Shown here one piece after another: positions 21,932 to 35,020 of a stretch of 64,000 nt of DNA. Made by a program: the position numbers and the translations under genes. Source of the stretch: Hordeum vulgare subsp. vulgare. Its lineage: Eukaryota > Streptophyta > Magnoliopsida > Poales > Poaceae. How positions within the stretch are numbered: the first letter of the stretch is position 1; each line of letters begins with the position of its first letter. The notes below the pieces were generated by a model. It saw only the letters and a program-made list of their open reading frames with translations. It was not told the origin of the DNA and did not search any database. Where the stretch lies: contig NC_058522.1 in assembly GCF_904849725.1 (NCBI RefSeq), positions 195,071,468 to 195,135,467 of the forward strand, written 5' to 3'.

Positions 21932-24900
21932 GATCCCCCCGCTCCCTCTATTATACGCCCTTAGTTATACTACGCTTACGCTGTAGGCCCATTTAGCATC
22001 AGATTCGGCCCGAGAGGTTTTTTTTTATTATCTGGCGATTTAGTATTTTCAGGAAAATAAACGATATTTAAAACGGTCGTAACTTTTTATCCGTAAGGCG
22101 GACCGCGACATATTGTATACGGTTTTGGCGTAGAATTTCGCGTAGAATACGATTACCAAACTTGCATATTTATTTGACGTAGTTTAGAGTGCCTAACGCC
22201 TAGTTTAGCGTGCTGTCTCAATAGGAAAGTGCCCGCATTTATTTTCCACGCGTGTTTGAATTGCTCGAATGCCATGATAGAAGTGTTCATGTTTCAGGAA
22301 TCATTTTTGCATGCATTTTAGAGCGGTCATTGATATTTACGCGTGTAGGGATTTGCCGGTAGTTTATTTTCCCGTATCTAGGTGTTTATCTCGCATTAAT
22401 GTGTGGCATTATTTTGTGTTGCAAACCCCACTTATTTTATATGTTTCCGGGGTAGAAAAATCCCATGGATTTTTCTGTGCAATTAGTTTCAGCTTTCGAG
22501 TAAGTTAGTTCGCGAGATATTTTGCTATGATGCCCTTTCGTTTATTTCGTAGGATTTATTCCGTGCCTCGTATAAATTAGTTGTCAACTAGGGAGTTGAT
22601 CTTGGATGTTTTGTATAGCCTCTAGTTTTTTTAGTTGCAATAGAAATGCATGTTTAGGTGTTGTTTGCTTGCTCTCAAGTTGCTAGAAATAGTGCTGTTT
22701 TAGACGAGCTGAAATATTTTTAAGTCTGGAATCTGTTATATTTTGTTGCTGTCTTGTCTTGCTTGCATCTTATGATCTGTAGCTCTTTTGGGGTTGGTCC
22801 AATGGAGTTAGTAGTACCCCTTGTGTTTCTCTAGCATGCTGTAAATTTTCATGCCCTTTGGAGTCCTGTAGCTATAGTTTTTGCTGCTGTCAATATTGCT
22901 TTAGATCGAAAACTGCACTATCACGAGGTGAAATTTTCACTAAGTCTGAAGTAGTGTGTGAGATGCCATTTTGTGTGTCTTCTTTTCCTAGTGCTCATTG
23001 CTGCCATGTTAGTTGTTGTTAGTAGTTTGTAGTAGTGCGTCTTGCCCTCTTCCGTGCCATGCCTTGCTTGAGAAAATCGGAGTTGTGTAGCCGTAGTTGT
23101 GGTGTGTAGAAGATGCTATGTGGCTGATTTGAGCAGATTGTAGTGTTTTCTTGTTTTGCTCGTAGTTTTCGAACCGTAGCTCTATTTTGATCGTGTCCTA
23201 TATGAAACTTGCTTAGAATCTCGTGTAGTTCCATTTTCTCTTGCTGTTTATATGTGTTGAAGTGCTCGTAGCCCCCGTTGCACACATTTTTGCATTAATG
23301 CCATCATATCTTGCGGTGCTTGTAACTTTTGAACCGTAGCTCCGTTGGAGATGTTCTTTATGTGTAGATTGCTTGCCTTGACGCTTAGATTCACCTGAAC
23401 CTATTTGTTTTGCTGTTTGACAACTAATTAAAGGTGTTAATTCAGATCTGGACAGAATTGTAAATTAACATGTGAGGTCGTTTCGGAGGTGCTATATGTC
23501 ATTTCCGACCTCACTTAAAATGCCTAGATAGGTAGTTTAACTGCCGCTTCATCTCTCGCATGATTGACAACATTAATATTGCCGTGTATCTAATCGGGAT
23601 TGAACTAAATAATTAACGTGGAGTTTCGTCAATATGCAACTCGTGCATATTGAACTTCACTTAATGTGTAGTGTTTGATTGTGTGATTTTTCATGCCGTG
23701 ACTTGTATGTATTCAGTAGCTCATGCATCATTTGTGTTGTGTATCGTGTGGTGAATTCCGTGTGTTGATTTGTGTTTCCGATTTGCTTCGTCTCGATAGA
23801 GTTCCGCAGCGTGCCGGATTGAGAGGACCCGTTCGACTACGTCGGTTCGTCTGCTTCACGGAGGCATTCTTCTTCCAAGCGGGATCTCAGGCAAGATGAT
23901 CATTTCCCTAGATACCATTACTATCATTGCCATGCTAGTTTTACCATTGCTATCGTTTACGTCTCGTTGCCTACCACCTGTTAAATATCAGCCTCTCTAC
24001 AATGCCATGAAACCATCAACCTGTTCACCCTAGCAAACCACTGATTGGCTATGTTACTGCTTGCTTAACCCTGTTGATAGCGTTGCTAGTTGCAGGTGCA
24101 GTTGCTTCCATGCAAAGCATGGGTTCCTTATTATATCACCATATTTAATGCTATTTAATTTAATGCACCTATATACTTGGTGAAAGGTGGAAGGCTCGGC
24201 CTTTCTAGCCTGGTGTTTTGTTCCACCTTTGCCCCCCCTTAGTTTCGGCTACCGGTATTATGTTCCATAAATGAGTGCTCCTAACACGATCGGGGTTGTT
24301 ATGGGGACCCCCTTGATAATTCGTTTTAGATTAAAGCTGGTCTGGCAAGGCCCAACTTTGGTACTACATTTGCCTAAACACCTAATAAAATTGCATAGGG
24401 ACTTTCCGGACCCCGAGGATAATTTAATCAACCCCCGGGCCAGTGCTCCTCATGAGTGTTGGCCCCACCTGAGCGATGTCCGGCGCCCCTCTGGTCACCC
24501 GGAGGTTTAGCGATCCCGACGTCTAGCTCATCCGCCGTGTCCTGAGAACGAGGTACGCGACTCCTATCGGGATCGTCGACACGTCGGGCGGCCTTGCTGG
24601 ATTAGCTTTACCTTTGACGAGATATCTTGTGCATCGGGATTCCGGTGATGCTTTGGGTAATCTCAGAGTTGAGGTTTTCCACTAGGGAATCCGACGAGAT
24701 CGCGAGCTTCGTGATTGAGGATTTCTATGCGGCTTGTGGTAATTTGTGATGGACTAGTTAGAGCATCCCTGCAGGGTTAAATATTTCGGAAAGCCGTGCC
24801 CGCGGTTATGTGGCAACGTGTAAACTTTGTTTAAGAGTGGTTCTAGATGACTTGAAGTTAATTAGTTATAATATGCCAACTGTGTGCGTAACCGTGACTG

Positions 24901-25561
24901 TCTCTTTCGTGAGTTCCTTCTCCGATCGAGGACACGGTGGGGTTATGTCTGACGTAGGTAGGTGTTCAGGATCATTCATTTGATCATCAGTAGTCACGTC
25001 CGTTTTGCGTAGATCTTCCCCCTCTTATTTCTGGTATTCGTAAGTTAGCCACGAAATATATGCTTCGCCGCTGCTGCAACCTCACCACTTAGCCATGCCT
25101 CACCTAATAAGCTTTGCTAGTCTTGATACCGTTGGAAATGAGATTGCTGAGTCCCCTGTGGCTCACAGATTTCTACAACACCAGTTGCAGGTACAGGTAA
25201 AGGTTACGTGACGCGAGCGCGTTGTTTTTTCATTTGGAGTTGCTTCTTCTTCATCTTCTGCTTCGATCTAGGATGGGTTCCAGGCCGGCAGCCTGGGATA
25301 GCAAGGATGGACGTCGTTCTTCTTTTGTCGTTTGTTTTCGTCTGTAGTCGGACCCTGCTCTTACTCTTGATGATTATGTAATGTACTGATGTGACTCTGA
25401 TGTAGCTTGTGGCGAGTGTAAGCCAACTCTTTATATATCTCTTCTTTCAGTACATGTGCTTGTAACGATATCCATTCTTGCGACACGACGAGATGTGCTT
25501 CTATCCCTGACGAGGCCCTCGTGCCAAATTGAGGATAGGGTCGCATCTTGGGCGTGACAAG

Positions 25562-25574
25562 TTGGTATCAGAGC
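25562..25574 (+). promoter_or_regulatory. primer-binding site (initiator Met tRNA type)
   Basis: TTGGTATCAGAGC lies two bases after the 5' LTR. TGGTATCAGAGC is the classic plant retrotransposon site complementary to the 3' end of initiator methionine tRNA. Confidence 0.85.
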
Positions 25575-28500
25575 CGTACCGACCTAGGAGCCCCCTTGAT
25601 TGATCGAACTTGGCCGAGTCGAGTCTAGTGAAAAACTATTTGAGTCTAGTTATATATCGGAGAGTAGGATTCTTTTTTCTCCTCTTCTATGCTCTGGTGA
25701 GGAATCTTGACGTAATAATTTATTCTACTCCTCTTCCCACTCAAAATATTTTTAGGATCACGCGGATATTCTTGGGATCTATATGATGCCGATGTGACGG
25801 AGTTCTGTCTTGGTGCCTCCTGTCTGACTTGATCTTCTTCCGGGGAGTTGAGCTCCAGGGAATTCTCGAGCACATCGTTATCATTCAGATTTCTTAGTAT
25901 CTCAGAACGAAGGATGTTCGTAATTGCTTCAATACTAGTATTGGCGAGATAACCCCGATGTCCCCAGTACAGGTGCAGATTGTTCGGGGGTACTGCCATA
26001 CTTTGTATCGTTGTGATCACGAGGGTCTTTTGTAGATGAAGGTCCGAGATTCTGGTCGTGTGTTGATGGATGTGATACAGGTGACGGGTTAGTATAGGAG
26101 TTGTGTGATATTACTCCTTGTATCCGTGTACCAGATTGCATGACCAGATATTTCGGGAATTCATAGGTGGGAAATCAAGTAGTTGCTTATAGGACATTCT
26201 TCCAACAAATGCATGATGTTAGGTTGGGGTTCGACATCTAGTGGATTCGTTTGTTCACGGTCGACTTACAGCGGTACACGTTGTGTCTTAAAGAGTCCTT
26301 GTAGCTTGCTACGACTCGGGGACGCTTCGTATGTCGGGTGCACTGCCTTGCACTTGATGGCTTCTGTAAATCGTGCCCGTGCGATCCTGTCCACGAAAAT
26401 ATCGAACATAAATCTTTCTCATGAGTTTGTTCTGGCTTGTTTCATAAGCCGCATATTTTGTCTTGTTGAAATATGGTAATTCAGTTGCTTCGATGTCAAG
26501 TGGTGATTTCAGATCTTTCCAAGAGGTGTTCTCATATTTCTATGTGAATGCAAAGCCTTTGCTCATTCAGATCGTCTTATGAATTCCATTCAACCGGTGT
26601 GTTTCTCTCCAAGTGAACTCAATCCTCTCCAATTTTGCAAGATCATTCTCTCATTTTATTCCGGAGTTCATCTCATCTAGCCCAAGTTGTCTTTGTTTTT
26701 CCCCACCCTCCCGCCCTTTTCTCAATGATTCAATTTTCATCCAAGAGTTCTCTTTTCATTGTGCTTCCGCTGTCTGTTCTTTCCTCTCTTACCCGGTGAT
26801 TCATTGTGAAGATTCTCAGGAGTCGAGTTCTTCATTTCTTCATTTTGTTCCTTTTCGGTGAATTTAATTCAGTTCTCCGTGTTCATCATATTCCTTTTGT
26901 CCTTGTAATTCTTTCCTGTGTTGGAAATTCTTATCTAGTATTCTGTTGTCATTTATCTCTATTCTTTCCGGAGCGTTGAAGATATTCCAGTAGTTTCTTG
27001 TTCTTAGATCTTTCATTATTTCGAGGTGCCAACCTCATCTAGTTCTCGTTATACCGGTGCAATATCTCTCCTTATAATCAGTTGTTACAACGGTGATTTC
27101 TTTGAGTGGGCCCATAACCCTAGGTTCTTTCCCACGATCTTTCGTGGCTCTTTTAATTTCTTTCCGGAGATCTTTAATTCTTTTCAACTATGACGTAAGT
27201 ATGAATTTCATCAGTTATATCCCTTCTTCAAGATCTATTACAACTAATTCTCATATTTGGCTCAAACCTTCCTTTCTTCTTTATTCTGGAGTGTCTCAGC
27301 TATTCTTGGGTTGTTCCTCGTCATTATTCTCAGCTTGCAAATTCGAAGGAGTGTTTTTCTTAATCTTTGTCCATTATCTTCATGATTCTTCGTTTTAGCC
27401 TTCTCGCATCGTCTTGAATTATTCCCAATCTTGAGTAATCCCTTTTCTTGTTATTCGGTGCATTTCTGAGTTGTTTTTATTTCACGTTCCTCCGAAGGCC
27501 ATCATTTTAGAAGATTCTTCATTTTCAGCTTTCAGCTTTCATCCCTAAATCTTCCTAATTGTTGCCTCTTTGTTCGTCTCTCGATTATCCGGTGCCTTGT
27601 TCATGTTTTCTCTCAGGTGGCGGATGATCTCTTCATTCTCTTGTATCTCCATTAATTCGTGGTGTTCCCATGTAATTGTGAATTCTTACCGGTGCTTCCT
27701 TCAATTTTTGCCTTAAGTGGTGCTTATCTCTCTGTCTCTTCAAGATCATTTCAAGAAGAATAAGTGGTATGCTAAATCCGTTGCTTGTCATCAATTAAAC
27801 TTGATGAAGGATGAGCATAACATAATTCGTATTCTTACTTCATCAAGTGATTTCAATCTTTCTTCCGGAGTGGCTCATGGTTTCAATTCTTTTCTCATGT
27901 GTTCTTCAAGATTCTTGTTGGAGAACCTCAAGTATTCTTTCTCTTCCGTTTTAGTGCATTTGTTCTTCCGTTATCTTTGAGGTGGTATTATAGCATTCTT
28001 GTTAGTGTAGGAGCCTCGAAGAGTTTTCCTCTCAAGCATGAGATAATTAAATCCATCAATTCTACGATCATGAGATATTTTCAACTCATGATTTCTTCAT
28101 TGAGCTATTTGGTTTGGATTTCACCTAAAGCTTTTCCTAGGGATTGTGCTATCTTGGTGCTTGTCATTAATCCGAGTTCTCAACGTATCCTCTTGGTGTA
28201 AGAAGTTTTGATTCCTGTTGCTCCCGATCTATCCTTGTTTCTTTTAGTGGTTGTTTGTCACCTCATATTTGTTGAGATGATTTTCATAAGCCCATTACTA
28301 TATTTTTCTTTTCGTTGTTGGTTTTCCAACCACTACATCAATTCTCTATCCGGAGGCTCTTCAATTCTATTGTGATGATAGTTGTCATTCCTTTCTTCAT
28401 TCTCTTCTTCCGAATGAGCTAGTTCATGTTCTCTTGTTCCAGAGGCATTGTGATGTTGCTCTTTTGGGTCTTTCATCTTGTTCTATCAAGATCATGGTGT

Positions 28501-28773
28501 TCCCTTGCTCTATTTACTTGTTTGTTGTGAATATTGTCTATTTCTCCTACCTTTTCGAATTTTTTGTCCGATTTTCCTACCGAAGTGCTGCCGAAATTTT
28601 CCGTGAATTCTTGCTTCCTTCTCATATCAGTCCTCATCTCTTTGCAACCTTCAAGGATCGTTGGTTTCACTCGTTTGTCAAGAAGCGACTAAGTTTTTAC
28701 CTTGTGCTTTCTCATCCTCTCCCCTTTTCAGTCTTGGATCTCGGGGCGAGATCCTCTTGTAGTGTAGGAGAGT
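25575..28773 (+). other. non-coding interior of Sukkula-like element
   Basis: 3.2 kb of AT-rich, pyrimidine-biased sequence with no gag or pol motif on either strand. Short TCCGGTG-like and TTCTTC runs recur. It is bounded on the right by a purine-rich GTAGTGTAGGAGAG and the start of an LTR. Such conserved non-coding interiors are the defining trait of LARDs. Confidence 0.75.
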
Positions 28774-31340
28774 TGTGACAACCCGATGCCGACGTTCCAG
28801 AAGCTTCCCCTTTTCGTTCCTTTTTCGTCGTGTGTCTATTTTTCTTTTGTCGCATCATCATCGCATCATGCGCATCATCTGCATTGCATCGGCATCTCCG
28901 TTGCCGCCCATTTTCAAAACTTGCATCCGTTGTTAGTTGCCGGTTCGCGTCGTCGTCCGTTCTGAGCCCGACCGCACTCGCACGCGCCCGCGGCACCGTC
29001 GAAACCCTGTTTTTAAAGTGAGCGTAAAACTTCCTCTAATCGGGTTGAGATTTGTCGTGCGGTATTATTTATATATAGCCAGGTCGCCTGTCGGATTTTG
29101 TCGCGAACGGAGACCGTCTGGTACCCGAACGGTCGCCCGTAGCGGCACCGTCTTCGGTTATTCGTCGGACGTTTGTCGGTGTTTTAAAATTCGTTGCCGC
29201 AACGCACCGTTTCTCTCTCTTCCCCGGCTAGCCTACTCTACGCGGTCATTTAGCCGACCCCGCTTCCGAGTTCGTTCGGTTACGATCGCGTGGGCGGAAA
29301 CGGGGCCGGATTCGGAAAAACCTAGCCCCTACGTCTATAAATAGACAGCCACTCCTCTCTCTTCCTTGAAATCCGCGTGCGCCTCAAACCCTAGCCGCCA
29401 CTCAGCTCCAACCCCAACTCCTGCCAGCCGCCAGGGCCCGCCGGGCCCGCAGCAGGCCCGTCCCGGGCCCAGATCCGCCATCCCGCGAGCTCCCCGGGTT
29501 CCTGCCCCTGGCACCAAGCTCCCATGCCCGAGCCCGAGCTGCCTCGCCGGGGCACCTCCACCAGCCCCTCGCCGAGGTGCCCCGAGCACCTCCCTCTGCC
29601 GCCGGTCGCCGGAGCAGCCGGTCTCCCGGGCGCCCGCCGTCAGCCGCCACAGTCCGCCAGCAGCCGGCGGCGTCTAGCCCGAGCGGTCGCCGGAGCACCG
29701 GCCGCTCCTCCCCCCCTCCAGATCCGGTGGATCCCGACCGGATCCAGTCTTCAGCGCGCCCCGCCGCCGGTTCCAGTGGCCACCGCCACCATTCCCGCGG
29801 CCTCCCTGCCGAGCTCCCGCCGGGAGGGGCACGACGGCTTCACCTGGCCAGTGAGCTGGGCCGCCGCCTCGCATGGGCCCGCCAGCTAGCCAGGCCTAGC
29901 GCACCCCCGCCTCGGCCCGAGTCCCATCAGTGTCCCTACCGAAGTGCTGCCGAAATTTTCCGTGAATTCTTGCTTCCTTCTCATATCAGTCCTCATCTCT
30001 TTGCAACCTTCAAGGATCGTTGGTTTCACTCGTTTGTCAAGAAGCGACTAAGTTTTTACCTTGTGCTTTCTCATCCTCTCCCCTTTTCAGTCTTGGATCT
30101 CGGGGCGAGATCCTCTTGTAGTGCAGGAGAGTTGTGACAACCCGATGCCGACGTTCCAGAAGCTTCCCCTTTTCGTTCCTTTTTCGTCGTGTGTCTATTT
30201 TTCTTTTGTCGCATCATCATCGCATCATGCGCATCATCTGCATTGCATCGGCATCTCCGTTGCCGCCCATTTTCAAAACTTGCATCCGTTGTTAGTTGCC
30301 GGTTCGCGTCGTCGTCCGTTCTGAGCCCGACCGCACTCGCACGCGCCCGCGACACCGTCGAAACCCTGTTTTTAAAGTGAGCTTAAAACTTCCTCTGATC
30401 GGGTTGAGATTTGTCGTGTGGTATTATTTATATATAGCCAGGTCACCTGTGGGATTTTGTCGCGAACGGAGACCGTCTGGTACCCGAACGGTCGCCCGTA
30501 GCGGCACCGTCTTCGGTTATTCGTCGGACGTCTGTCGGTGTTTTAAAATTCGTTGCCGCAACGCACCGTTTCTCTCTCTTCCCCGGCTAGCCTACTCTAC
30601 ACGGTCATTTAGCCGACCTCGCGTCCGAGTTCGTTCGGTTATGATCGCGTGGGCGGAAACGGGGCCGGATTCGGAAAAACCTAGCCCCTACGGCTATAAA
30701 TAGATAGCCACTCCTCTCTCCTCCTTGAAATACGCGCGCGCCTCAAACCCTAGCCGCCACTCAGCTCCACTCCCAACTCCTGCCAGCCGCCAGGGCCCGC
30801 CGGGCCCGCAGCAGGCCCGTCCCGGGCCCAGATCCGCCGTCCCGTGAGCTCCCCGGGTTCCTGCCCCTGGCACCGAGCTCCCATGCCCGAGCCCGAGCTG
30901 CCTCGCCGGGGCACCTCCACCAGCCCCTCGCCGAGGTGCCCCGAGCACCTCCCTCTGCCGCCGGTCGCCGGAGCAGCCGGTCTCCCGGGCGCCCGCCGTC
31001 AGCCGCCAAGTCCGCGAGCAGCCGCCGGCGTCTAGCCCCGGCCGCCTCGCGCCGTTCCCCGCAGTTCCTCGCCGGCCGCCGCCTCGAGCGCTCGCCAGAG
31101 CACCGGCCGCTCCTCCCCCCCTCCAGATCAGGTGGATCCCGACCGGATCCAGTCTTCAGCGCGCCCCGCCGCCGGTTCCAGTGGCCACCGCCACCATTCC
31201 TGCGGCCTCCGTGCCGAGCTCCCGCCGGGAGGAGCACGACGGCTTCACCTGGCCAGTGAGCTGGGCCGCCGCCTCGCATGGGCCCGCCAGCTAGCCAAGC
31301 CTAGCGCACCCCCGCCTCGGCCCGAGTCCCATCAGTGTCC
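28576..31340 (+). repeat. tandem 1359-bp duplication across interior/LTR boundary
   Basis: Unit one is 28576-29934: the last 198 bases of interior plus the first 1161 bases of an LTR. At 29934 the LTR text (GTCCCATCAGTGTCCC) jumps back to interior text (CTACCGAAGTGCTGCCG), which is identical to 28577 onward. Unit two then runs into the full 3' LTR at 30133. The two LTR starts are 1359 bases apart. The join has 2-3 bases of shared sequence (CC or TCC). The two units differ at scattered positions, and a roughly 70-bp block in the GC-rich part (around 31035-31105) is missing near 29685 in unit one. Confidence 0.85.
28774..29934 (+). repeat. partial (third) LTR copy
   Basis: The first 1161 bases of the LTR, beginning TGTGACAACCCGATGCCGAC, with its own TATAAATA at 29336-29343. 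It stops inside the GC-rich leader before the AGGTAAG site and joins duplicated interior sequence. Confidence 0.85.
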
Positions 31341-34300
31341 CGTGGGCCGGCCTCACCTCCTTGAGCTTGGGTCGAGCCCAGCTAGGTAAGATACCCCCGC
31401 TCCCTCTATTATACGCCCTTAGTTATACTACGCTCACGCTGTAGGCCCATTTAGCATAAGATTCGGCCCGAGAGGTTTTTTTATTATTATCTCGCGATTT
31501 AGTATTTTCAGGAAAATAGACGATATTTAAAACGGTCGTAACTTTTTATCCGCAAGGCGGATCACGACATATTGTATATGGTTTTGGCGTAGAAATTCGC
31601 GTAGAATACGATTACCAAACTTGCATATTTATTTGACGTAATTTAGAGTGCCTAACGCCTAGTTTAGCGTGTTGTCTCAATAGGAAAGTGCGCGCATTTA
31701 TTTTCCACGCGTGTTTGAATTGCTCGAATGCCATGATAGAAGTGTTCATGTTTTAGGAATCATTTTTGCATGCATTTTAGAGCGTTCATTGATATTTACG
31801 CGTGTAGGGATTTGCCGGTAGTTTATTTTCCCGTATCTAGGTGTTTATCTCGCATAAATGTGTGGCATTATTTTGTGTTGCAAACCCCACTTATTTTATA
31901 TGTTTCCGGGGTAGAAAAATCCCCTGGATTTTTCTGTGCAATTAGTTTCAGCTTTCGAGTAAGTTAGTTCGCGAGATATTTTGCTATGATGCCCTTTTGT
32001 TTAATTCGTAGGATTTATTCTGTGCCTCGTTTAAATTAGTTGTCAACTAGGGAGTTGATCTTGGATGTTTTGTATAGCCTCTAGTTTTTTTAGTTGCAAT
32101 AGAAATACATGTTTAGGTGTTGTTTGCTTGCTCTCAAGTTGCTAGAAATAGTGCTGTTTTAGATGTGCTGAAATATTTCTAAGTCTGGAATCTGTTATAT
32201 TTTGTTGCTGTCTTGTCTTGCTTGCATCTTATGATCTGTAGCTCTTTTGGGGTTTGTCCAATGGAGTTAGTAGTACCCCTTGTGTTTCTCTAGCATACTG
32301 TAAATTTTCATGCCATTTGGAGTCCTGTAGCTATAGTTTTTTCTGCTGTCAATATTGCTTCAGATCGAAAACTGCACTATCACGAGGTGAAATTTTCACT
32401 AAGTCTGAAGTAGTGTGTGAGATGCCATTTTGTGTCTTCTTTTCCTAGTGCTCCTTGCTGCCATGTTAGTTGTTGTTAGTAGTTTGTAGTAGTGCTTCTT
32501 GCCCTCTTCCGTGCCATGCCTTGCTTGAGCAAATCGGAGTTGTGTAGCCGTAGTTGTGGTGTGTAGAAGATGCTATGTGGCTGATTTGAGCAGATTGTAG
32601 TGTTTTCTTGTTTTGCTCGTAGTTTTTGAACCGTAGCTCTGTTTTGATCGTGTCCTATATGAAACTTGCTTAGAATCTCGTGTAGTTCCATTTTCTCTTT
32701 CTGTTTGTATGTGTTGAAGTGCTCGGAGCCGCTGTTGCACACATTTTTGCATTAATGCCATCATATCTTGCGGTGCTTGTAACTTTTGAACCGTAGCTCC
32801 GTTGGAGATGTTCTTTATGTGTAGATTGCTTGCCTTGACGCGTAGATTCACGTGAACGTATTTGTTTTGCTGTTTAACAACTAATTAAAGGTGTTAATTC
32901 AGATCTGGACAGAATTGTAAATTAACATGTGAGGTCGTTTCGGAGGTGCTATATGTCATTTCCGACCTCACTTAAAATGCCTAGATAGGTAGTTTAACTA
33001 CCGCTTCATCTCTCGCATGATTGACAACATTAATATTGCCGTGTATCTAATCGAGATTGAACTAAATAATTAACGTGGAGTTTCGTCAATATGCAACTCG
33101 TGCATATTGAACTTCACTTAATGTGTAGTGTTTGATTGTGTGATTTGTCATGCCGTGACTTGCATGTATTCAGTAGCTCATGCATCATTTGTGTTGTGTA
33201 TCGTGTGGTGAATTCCGTGTGTTGATTTGTGTTTCCGGTTTGCTTCGTCTCGATAGAGTTCCGCAGCGTGCTGGATTGAGAGGACCCGTTCGACTACGTC
33301 GGTTCGTCTGCTTCACGGAGGCATTCTTCTTCCAAGCGGGATCTCAGGCAAGATGATCATTTCCCCAGATACCATTACTATCATTGCCATACTAGTTTTA
33401 CCGTTGCTATCGTTTACGTCTCGTTGCCTACCACCTGTTAAATATCAGCCTCTCTACAATGCCATGAAACCATCAACCTGTTCACCCTAGCAAACCACTG
33501 ATTGGCTATGTTACTGCTTGCTTAACCCTGTTGATAGCGTTGCTAGTTGCAGGTGCAGTTGCTTCCATGCAAAGCATGGGTTCCTTGTTATATCACCATA
33601 TTTAATGCTATTTAATTTAATGCACCTATATACTTGGTGAAAGGTGGAAGGCTCGGCCTTTCTAGCCAGGTGTTTTGTTCCACCTTTGCCCCCCTTAGTT
33701 TCGGCTACCGGTGTTATGTCCCATAAATGAGCGCTCCTAACACGATCGGGGTTGTTATGGGGACCCCCTTGATAATTCGTTTTAGATTAAAGCTGGTCTG
33801 GCAAGGCCCAACTTTGGTACTACATTTGCCTAAACACCTAATAAAATTGCATAGGGACTTTCCGGACCCCGAGGATAATTTAATCAACCCCCGGGCCAGT
33901 GCTCCTCATGAGTGTTGGCCCCACCTGAGCGATGTCCGGCGCCCCTCTGGTCACCCGAAGGTTTAGCGATCCCGACGTCTAGCTCATCCGCCGTGTCCTG
34001 AGAACGAGGTACGCGACTCCTATCGGGATCGTCGACACGTCGGGCGGCCTTGCTGGATTAGTTTTACCTTTGACGAGATATCTTGTGCATCGGGATTCCG
34101 GTGATGCTTTGGGTAATCTCAGAGTTGAGGTTTTCCACTAGGGAATCCGACGAGATCGCGAGCTTCGTGATTGAGGATTTCTATGCGGCTTGTGGTAATT
34201 TGTGATGGACTAGTTGGAGCATCCCTGCAGGGTTAAATCTTTCGGAAAGCCGTGCCCGCGGTTATGTGGCAACGTGGAAACTTTGTTTAACACTGGTTCT

Positions 34301-35015
34301 AGATGACTTGAAGTTAATTAATTATAATATGCCAACCGTGTGCGTAACCATGACTGTCTCTTTCGTGAGTTCCTTCTCCGATCGAGGGCACGGTGGGGTT
34401 ATGTCTGACGTAGGTAGGTGTTCAGGATCATTCATTTGATCATCAGTAGTCACGTCCGTTTTGCGTAGATCTTCCCCCTCTTATTTCTGGTATTCGTAAG
34501 TTAGCCACCAAATATATGCTTAGCCGCTGCTGCAACCTCACCACTTAACCATGCCTCACCTAATAAGCTTTGCTAGTCTTGATACCTTTGGAAATGAGAT
34601 TGATGAGTCCCTTGTGGCTCACAGATTTCTACAACACCAGTTGCAGGTACAGGTAAAGATTACGTGACGCGAGCGAGTTGTTTGTTCATTTGGAGTTGCT
34701 TCTTCTTCATCTTCTTCTTCGATCTAGGATGGGTTCCAGGCCGTCAGCCTGGCATAGCAAGGATGGACGTCGTTCTTCTTTTGTCGTTTGTTTTCGTCCG
34801 TAGTCGGGCCCTGCTCTTACTCTTGATGATTATGTAATGTACTGATGTGACTCTGATGTAGCTTGTGGCGAGTGTAAGCCAACTCTTTATATATCTCTTC
34901 TTTCAGTACATGTGCTTGTAACGATATCCATTCTTGCGACACGACGAGATGCGCTTCTATCCCTGACGAGGCCCTCGTGCCAAATTGAGGATAGGGTCGC
35001 ATCTTGGGCGTGACA
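30133..35015 (+). repeat. 3' LTR of Sukkula-like element
   Basis: 4883 bp, full length, with the same terminal sequences as the 5' LTR and a TATAAATA at 30695-30702. It is followed by the GCATC target duplication and then LINE ORF2. Visible differences from the 5' LTR are scattered substitutions and small indels. Confidence 0.88.
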
Positions 35016-35020
35016 GCATC

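Larger units (their letters stand above)
20678..25559 (+). repeat. 5' LTR of Sukkula-like element
   Basis: 4882 bp. The first ~560 bases hold the promoter region, with TATAAATA at 21240-21247. A GC-rich leader (21290-21930) follows, then a long AT-rich stretch. The LTR ends TTGGGCGTGACA and is directly followed by the primer-binding site. Frames across the GC-rich part are proline/alanine-rich composition artefacts. A consensus-like 5' splice site (CTAGGTAAG) at about 21925-21931 ends the leader. The 3' LTR matches closely along its full length. Confidence 0.85.
20678..35015 (+). mobile_element. Sukkula-like LARD retrotransposon with internal duplication
   Basis: A 14.3 kb LTR element with TSD GCATC (20673-20677 and 35016-35020) inserted in LINE ORF2. 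The 5' LTR is 20678-25559 (4882 bp) and the 3' LTR is 30133-35015 (4883 bp). Both start TGTGACA and end TTGGGCGTGACA. A primer-binding site (TTGGTATCAGAGC) follows the 5' LTR. The interior (25560-28773) has no coding domain. Size, structure and Triticeae background fit Sukkula, a large retrotransposon derivative that depends on proteins in trans. A 1359-bp tandem duplication (28576-29934 and 29935 onward) adds a partial third LTR. The family name is from memory and not verified by search. Confidence 0.78.
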
